From assembly GCA_023375675.1 (NCBI GenBank), contig JALQBC010000034.1:1-64000 (forward strand): DNA of 64,000 nt, read 5' to 3'. Positions within the stretch are counted from its first letter, which is position 1. Each line of letters begins with the position of its first letter. Below, piece after piece: positions 57,607-64,000 of this stretch. This DNA is from Cytospora piceicola (Eukaryota; Ascomycota; Sordariomycetes; Diaporthales; Cytosporaceae). Below the pieces are notes generated by a model. The model saw only the letters and a list, made by a program, of their open reading frames with translations, was not told the DNA's origin and ran no database searches. The position numbers were made by a program, and so were the translations under genes.

Positions 57607-58420
57607 GATGTGAAATGTGGGCTCGGGATTTCAGGGTACCACGTTGGAAACTGTACAATGTTGGCTGGGATTTAGAAGCAAGGGGTGCTTCGGAAGACGT
57701 CTCGGACCTTCACTCGGGTGCGTCGTCCAGGGATTTATGTAAAAGATTTTCCACATCGCATGTCCCAAAACCCTTCTCGGTGATTGATGCGGTTCAGTGC
57801 CGATAAGCTTGCAGCATTGCCTTGGGATGTTGGCTGCATGGTTATGGAGTCCGACATGGGCTCTCTAGCAAACCGGACCGAGCCTCCTCACATGGAAACT
57901 ATATGGGTGATAGCTATTTCCCCTTTCGATGCTGGTCACGATATGGTCCACAATAACAAAATTAGCGAACCATCACCGTTACGTTCAACACGAGAATCGC
58001 TTATACTGCAGAGCAATCAGCCCCTGGCGGCCAAAGTATATTTTTGTTCGTAGCCAGAGAGTTTGGACTCAGTCTTGAAGGTGGAAATGTTCAAACCTTG
58101 ATACGCAGACTGTGAAGAGATCGTCGAACAGATGCACCCTGAAAGGAACAAGAACACCAACATTGGAACCCTAAAATCAAATGCGAGTGTGGCCCGATAG
58201 TGTCCAGGATCTGCATTCGTAACTCGCGGCCCTTTCCCAAAACACCATCTGCAGGTGCAAGGGTTCAATCACCAAACCCCAAGTCAAACTGTGACAAGTA
58301 ACGATTGCAACCGGATGCAACGTTCTGGTCCCCTTTTCATTGAATCTTAATTTTTAGGTACGCATCCAGAGCTTTGGACAAAGATCCCTTTCTGCTTCCT
58401 GACCAGACATATATCCTTTC
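57607..58420. other. Divergent intergenic region, no gene seen
   Basis: Promoter space for the kinase (minus) and the rhodopsin-domain gene (plus). Confidence 0.55.
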
Positions 58421-59809
58421 ATGTTTGGTACCAAAATGTCAGCGCGTGACCAAGTGCCACCTTTAATCATCACATTCCTCGTGGTAGACATCATCGCGGT
58501 CGGCCTCAGAGTTTGGATCCGGACATACATCAAGAAATCGTTTGGCTATGATGACTGTGCTTTGTGTGTTGCTTTGGTGCGTATTTGGTTCACAATCAAA
58601 GGAAGAGGGGGAAAAACGAATGGATCTCGGATGACTTTCAATCTTACTGACATGTCTTATCACGAATGCAGCTCGGCTTCGTCCTGCTCACCATATTAAC
58701 CTTCATTTGCCTGTCGTATGGATATGGAGCGTCCGAAATGCTACCGGGCTTCAATGCCATCTTGGCGGCGAAGGTGAGTTTTTGGACTGGAGCAGTGGGG
58801 ACGTGGGCTGACAATGTTGTCCTGCGAACAAGTACTTTTTTATCGTACAGCTAGTATACATGATCACCCTTTACATTTCGAAGCTGAGCGTCGGACTTGT
58901 CCTCTTCCGACTCGCAGAGGCTAGAATAGGCGTGCGGAATTCGCTCTTGGTTTCGATGGTGGTCCTTACGATATGGACAAGCGTCACCGTTCTGACCGTG
59001 GCGCTGCAATGCCGTCCCCTCCGCGCGGCCTGGGGCGAGGGGACTGGTAATTGCGTTTCAGGGGAGGTCATCTCCAATACTGGATACTCCTACTCAAGCA
59101 TGGACATTACCATGAGTTGGTTTTATGCGGTGAGTCAACCTCTTGGCCTAGTCTATGTTTGACCAGATGCTAATATGCAGTAGCTGCTACCTGTCTATCT
59201 GCTTAGAAGTATTCAGATCAGCCGAAAGTTGAAAGTATCTGTCATGATTCTCCTCGGTCTGGGTGTCGTGTATGTCCAGTAACAACTTTCTGCCCGTCAC
59301 ATCTTGCGATGTCATGTGACTAAGTCGATTCTATAGGAGCAATATCGCGACACTCATTCGACTTAAGTACCTGATACAAGTCAGATACGTTTCGTCTGCG
59401 GCATCTAGCGAGCTGGTCAGGCTCTATCTCGACTCCTTTATATAGTAAGTACTCTCCTCCCAACACCATTTGAAATTCCAGCTTTTTTTTGAATGCTGAC
59501 GTGCTACATACTTATAGCTCTGTGACTGAAATTGGATTGACCATCTTCACTGCCTCCCTCGCAGCGCTGCGGCCGCTCTTAACCTATCTGGTAGCCAAAA
59601 CCACAAATCCCGACAGCAACGACCCAGACACGACCCAGTCAAGAGGAAAAGGCTGGAAGATGGAACTGCGGGATGTCAATCCTCCCATTCAGCTACATGA
59701 TCATCCTGTCTCGGACACCGAGAGTCAGATGGACATTTTGCCCCAAGACGGGCGAATTGTCAAACACACAAGTTTTGATCTGAAATATTCAGAAGAACAA
59801 AATTCTTAA
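58421..59809 (+). CDS. Fungal rhodopsin-domain (PTH11-like) seven-helix membrane protein
   Basis: Six exons (58421-58576, 58672-58773, 58833-59129, 59184-59269, 59337-59444, 59518-59809) join in phase to 346 aa. Seven hydrophobic helices and the family signature FGYDD after helix 1 are seen. Other typical segments are KLSVGLVLFRL, LQCRPLRAAWG with the conserved Cys, SMDITMSWFYALLPVYLL, and SVTEIGLTIFTASLAALRPL in the last helix. The cytosolic tail of about 70 residues is polar. The family includes PTH11-type receptors involved in surface or host sensing in pathogens, but this copy lacks an N-terminal CFEM domain and its ligand is unknown. Introns are 54-95 bp. Confidence 0.9.
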
Positions 59810-60513
59810 GGACAAGACAGAGCTGAAACGTCAGTACAAGGTCACATATCCCAAGCGAGATACACCGAGACCGTTCCACATGGGCTGATCTCGGGAGTGT
59901 CAGGAGTGATGCCTGGTAAGTGATTATAAGATTCGTTTCAACAGGCCGAGTAATCAGAAATGTATATCTAGTAATCTACTCTGTGCTGCCAAATATAGTC
60001 ACGTTGGATGCACATTGATACCCACCTAGGTACCCTATGGTAGGTACTCCAGTTCTCAGTAGGTACCCTAGGGTACTTAGGTACCAAATAATTGCAGTAG
60101 GTGGCCAAGTGAGACCTTCCAAGGCTCCCTCCAGGCTTGAGGGCCAAATTCAGGGCTGCCTGGGTTGTACCCGTCTTACAGTGCTCAAGTACCTTGATTT
60201 GGGCTGAAACGTCATATTCTTATGAACTTTTACTGGATACCTATTAGAGCAAGTCTCAGTAGATAGGTAGCTAGCTAGGTATCTGAGTGCCTGATTGGCC
60301 AGGAATCATCAGGAAGGCACCAGATGGTGGAGGCACAAAGGATTTCAAATATCAGATATATCTGGGTTCAGGTTCATCAACCGGGGCTGCCCCAAGTGTT
60401 TAAAGCTTCGAAAGTTTAATTCTCCATCGGCAACGACTGAACCCTGAACCTGAACCATCACAGAAACACCGAACAAGCATGGGCTCTTGACCAGAGAAAG
60501 TACGGTAGCCATC
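59810..60513. other. Intergenic region with TACCTAGGTA-type cluster
   Basis: No gene is seen. Between 60023 and 60085 several ACCTAGGTACC, GGTACCCTAGGGTACC and similar palindromic words are clustered. Another AGGTAGCTAGCTAGGTA run is at about 60265-60281. Confidence 0.6.
60023..60085. repeat. Clustered CCTAGG/GGTACC palindromic words
   Basis: Contains ACCTAGGTACC and AGGTACCCTAGGGTACTT, built from the same TAGG/TACC tetramers as the array at 1-4924 and the motifs elsewhere in intergenic DNA. Confidence 0.7.
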
Positions 60514-62526
60514 ATGCAGACTCGGATCACTTCATTCTTCTTTGCTGGCCCTGCGAAATCCCCGCAGGTCGCTCTTCCCCATGTGACCTTTATGGATCTT
60601 CCCAAGTCTGTCAGAAGACGGATCTACCAAGAACTGGACCTCATCTCGAGTGCATCATGGACGTGGAAACCCATCACCCTCAATAGGGCTTGCGTCTTTG
60701 ACAAAGGATGTCAGTTCCAGGCATCCGAATCCGACGAAGATCAACAACCAAATAGAAATCAGAATGACTGGTCCCAGAGGTCCTGGACAAGCCGTGATAT
60801 AGAATCGGATGAACAGTTCATTGACTGCCGTGGTTGCCGTTGTAACATCTGGACAGAGGGCGGGCGCGAGTGTCGTGCTACTGGGACCAAGATACTGCCC
60901 AGTTTCAAATACGGATGCGAGTGCGGTGTTGACCGTATACCTACAGCTTTGTTCCTCGTCTGTCGTGCTTGGTCAGAGGACGCAATATCGACTTTCTACT
61001 CGGAGAACCATTTCAAAATCTACTATCAGGGTGAGGGGGGACTGTCCGTGTTGGACACTTTACGACCTACGACACTCCAGGCATTGACGAGGTTGACCGT
61101 TCGCCTGAACATGTCGTTCTGTGACGACAGCCATGATTGCCGTGATCCAGCTCACAATTGGAAGTGCCACCCCAGCTGCAAAGTGATCGGCCACGATTCG
61201 GACCTTCGTTGGTACTCAAAAGACGGCAGCATGGTCGTGCGTGATTGGACTCGACTTTGCCAGCGCTTGGCAGCGGCGATCGAACCAGGAAAGCTGAACC
61301 TCACATTATAGCCAACACGTGTAGGGTTGGCCTCCGACCTTATGGACCCGCTGTGGTCACTACCACGGCTTTGTGGATATTCAGTTTCCCTATCGAAATA
61401 CTACGACCCGGACCTCCAAAACCTGGCCGAGGAAGCGTGCCTTAAGACCATGGGGTACCCTGAATCCAGAATTCGGGACCCCTTCCCTTTGAGGAAACTA
61501 CCCAACGAACTGCAGTTGGAAATCCTTAGGCACACAAGTCTGAAAACCCCGTCCCATATTTGGTACGAGCACCACAAGCCGGGTAGTAAGTATTATGCAG
61601 ATCACAGCGTCTCGCCGCAATGTATCTACATGCCCGACGTCCTTGAGAGGGACGGCTGCGTTATGTGTTGCGCGGACAAGCAGCAGCACTCCGCAGCCAA
61701 CCCAACTTGCAGCTGTTGGATCCTTTCCATTGCACCTCTGATGGTTGACCACAAGATGAGGAAGATGGGCCAGGCCATCTTGTATGGGGAGAACACATGG
61801 GTTTTGGACCTGGCCTTTTGTTCTCAGCCGTGTGATCACCCCCAACTACTGAGTCTGCTCAAGTATGCCAGAAACCTCCAGATCCGCGTCTCGACCATGG
61901 ATGTTGGAGCACTTTCCTGGGACTACTGCGCAGCAGACGAGCGCTGGTGCGACTTCATCGAGGCTCTCGAGTGTGAAAACCTCCAGCCACAACAGCTGAG
62001 CCTAAGCTTTATCATGCTTCATCCTTTCCACGATGAGTTTGACAGAACCTCCATCTCGGCCACGATTCAGGAAGGAGACGAGTGGAGGGGCCACCGTTCC
62101 TTCGTGCAATGTGCACAATCCATTTTCTTTGTCTCTGATTGGCGACCCAAGGACGTTTTCGTCCGGATTATACGGCGACATCACGTTTGGGGTGATGGTC
62201 CAAGCTGGTGGAGAGCGATCACTGAGGAAGGGTCACCCTTGTGCGATCAACGAGATTTCACCTTGCAGGAACAAGAGATTGAGAGGATGATCATGAACGA
62301 CGACACATACTGCTCTGATACGAGAGGAAAAAGTAAAGCAATCCATGAGCCATGCGGCGGCCTACCAGGCTACGACTCTAACCCGCAGAATCCGGGTGAG
62401 ACGCAAGATATGGACTGGCCTGACTGGGACATCGATTCGTGGGAGCCCTCATCCTGCGAGTGTCCCTACAGGTGTTCTTTGTGCGGCCCTAGCAACGGGA
62501 TTTCGTGCTACAAGCGTTTGCCATGA
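60514..62526 (+). CDS. Double F-box-like (LPxE) protein interrupted by an in-frame TAG
   Basis: Continuous coding-like sequence in one frame from 60514 to 62526, broken only by TAG at 61309-61311. The first part (265 aa) has FMDLPKSVRRRIYQEL, an F-box-like start, then TALFLVCRAWSEDAISTFYS. The second has KLPNELQLEILRHTSL, a second F-box-like motif, a Cys-rich stretch (CVMCCADKQQHSAA, CSCW) and an acidic Trp-rich tail ending CSLCGPSNG. The order matches large fungal proteins with two such modules. Either the TAG is a nonsense lesion, or a 75-bp intron (61237-61311, GTGCGT to TTATAG, a multiple of three) removes it and gives 645 aa. The putative intron encodes conserved-looking sequence (CQRLAAAIEPGKL), which favours a lesion. 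Function is unknown. Confidence 0.65.
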
Positions 62527-64000
62527 TTGATATGCTTTCTCAAACGGCTGCGAGCGTGTCGTCTATTGTTGGGCCTGATGGCGAGTGTTCAACTGGTCAA
62601 TCATGGGTGTTCAGTAAACCGGGCCCACTTCATTTACATTGGGACATTTGCAGAGCACCCCTTGAAAACGGCCCTCCAGTATATGGACATGATAGAAATA
62701 CTCAGACTAATATCATGGACATAAATGATATGCAATTCCTGTATCCACCCCTATTTTTCAATTATTACCAAATATGCTTGCATTCACCCGGTCACTACTC
62801 CAATTAGCCTCTTAGCTACCCTGATAGCAACTGCGCCTTGTGGTATACTGAAGCATTTGCTTTGTCGAATGCCACATGTATAACCTTGGGCAGAACATTC
62901 AAGTCGTTAGACTTGCTTTCATTGATATTTTCACTGCACGCTAACACAACTCACCTCAACAAAATTCAGCTACATTCATAGTTGGCATGTACTTGTCGGC
63001 ATTTTGATATCTCGGTACCTGCTTGTTTCTATACCAGAGCGCGGGCCTTGGGAGGCCACTGTGGTATTGTACATACATTACTGGACTTGTTATTCTAGAT
63101 TCTGGACATTGCAGCTTTTGGAAACAACTCCTGGGGAATCCCTAGAAACTAATGTTCTTCAAGGCTCCTCTGCCTGCTATTTCCAGTCATAGGCCCATCT
63201 GAACGTTGTGTTACTTTCATGCTGTCTTCTCTTTTGAGTGGAGATTTGTAATATGGGTATCAATCACATATGTTAGGATGTCTGTCCCGGATATATGAGT
63301 TCATGGCCCTTGTGAACCAATATATGGAACTCTGGAGTCCGGGATGAACTATAGGTGGCATTTGCCCACTGAAAGTTCTCAAAACCATCCAATCTATAAC
63401 TAGAAATTGACCTCCGGACTAGGACATCTGGATTCTCAGTTCCGAGTAGGCTTGCGCAGCCTTTCCAGAGAGAATTACAGCTCCGGGTCATATTACTAGA
63501 GTCTTCAGATATATGTAAAATGAGCTGATAGCACTCAAGGCCATTGTGTCCTCCTAGTGAAAGGGCCAAGAGGAAGTATAATCTCAAACCCGAAGTGCGT
63601 ATGTCACTGCAAGAAACGTATGGCATATGCTTCTACAACGTGAAAAGCATGAATACACTGTAACATACCTCAATGTCCTGGTGTGAATCCTTGCAGGCTC
63701 TCAGAGGTACTCGCCCTGTCATTTCAATGTTCAGTCACCTCAACTGGATCCGGGCACACCGATATCTGCTGTGCTGAAACAGGACTGGTTAGTCTAGCCC
63801 AGCCCCGGGGAAGCTTCTGCCTTCACCTTCCCCAAACCGCGAACTTCTGCCCTCCTGATCCAACATCACCCGGGTAATAGAACAAAAACCCACAGTTCAT
63901 CTTCACTGGTCATTCGTTCCGTTCTCACGTCCGTTCACGTTTCCACAAGGCGAGAGACAATTTCATCACTACCAACCACCGAGTGCACGGCGGATTCAAG
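62527..64000. other. Terminal region, no gene seen
   Basis: About 1.5 kb. Frames are short and unrelated to known families. The last ~150 bases are CT-rich with ACCAACCACC words and may be the leader of a gene beyond the window. Confidence 0.5.

Overview
The window reads as nuclear DNA of a filamentous ascomycete (Pezizomycotina, probably Sordariomycetes; the class is inference). Genes are interrupted by short introns of about 50-160 bp with GT(A/G)NGT donors and AG acceptors. Protein families are typical of that group: DUF3176 membrane protein, PTH11-like rhodopsin-domain protein, 2EXR/F-box-like proteins, berberine-bridge-type oxidase, fungal tyrosinase and anion:cation symporter permease. 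Coding DNA is GC-rich compared with intergenic DNA. I reconstructed exon structures by hand and checked that intron phases match in every gene given as spliced.

Region 1 (1-5500) is the most unusual part. About 4.9 kb is a tetranucleotide array of (AAGT)n type that keeps a 4-bp register and reverses orientation at a central module. Left arm (1-2501) and right arm (3010-4924) are inverted relative to each other. The centre (2502-3009) is a nested inverted repeat: two 82-bp hairpin elements, two 90-bp inner arms and a 164-bp loop. About 114 bp of the loop recurs at 5384-5498, next to a broken, acid-rich gene remnant (about 5505-6496).

Region 2 (6.6-18.5 kb) looks like a secondary-metabolism-type neighbourhood: an epoxide hydrolase-like alpha/beta hydrolase, a stand-alone adenylation enzyme related to NRPS-like proteins, a secreted tyrosinase, a decayed FAD monooxygenase and a PAF-acetylhydrolase-like hydrolase. 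About 8.3 kb without a convincing gene follows (18.5-26.8 kb).

Region 3 (26.8-43.3 kb) has a malic enzyme with a possible mitochondrial presequence, a 2EXR/F-box-like protein, a 2-oxoglutarate/Fe(II) oxygenase, a 15-exon permease, a small possibly secreted protein, a Nudix hydrolase, a secreted berberine-bridge-like flavin oxidase and a P450 with a C-terminal frameshift. The oxygenase, permease, flavin oxidase and P450 together suggest a tailoring/transport set, but no backbone synthase lies within it.

Region 4 (44.8-62.5 kb) is mostly ordinary: an M13 metallopeptidase, a GNAT acetyltransferase, a DUF3176 membrane protein, an RS/proline-rich protein, a CHK/APH-like kinase, a seven-helix rhodopsin-domain protein and a double F-box-like protein interrupted by an in-frame TAG. 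The last 1.5 kb holds no gene I can support. Several genes carry single-base lesions, so both true decay and residual assembly indels should be considered.
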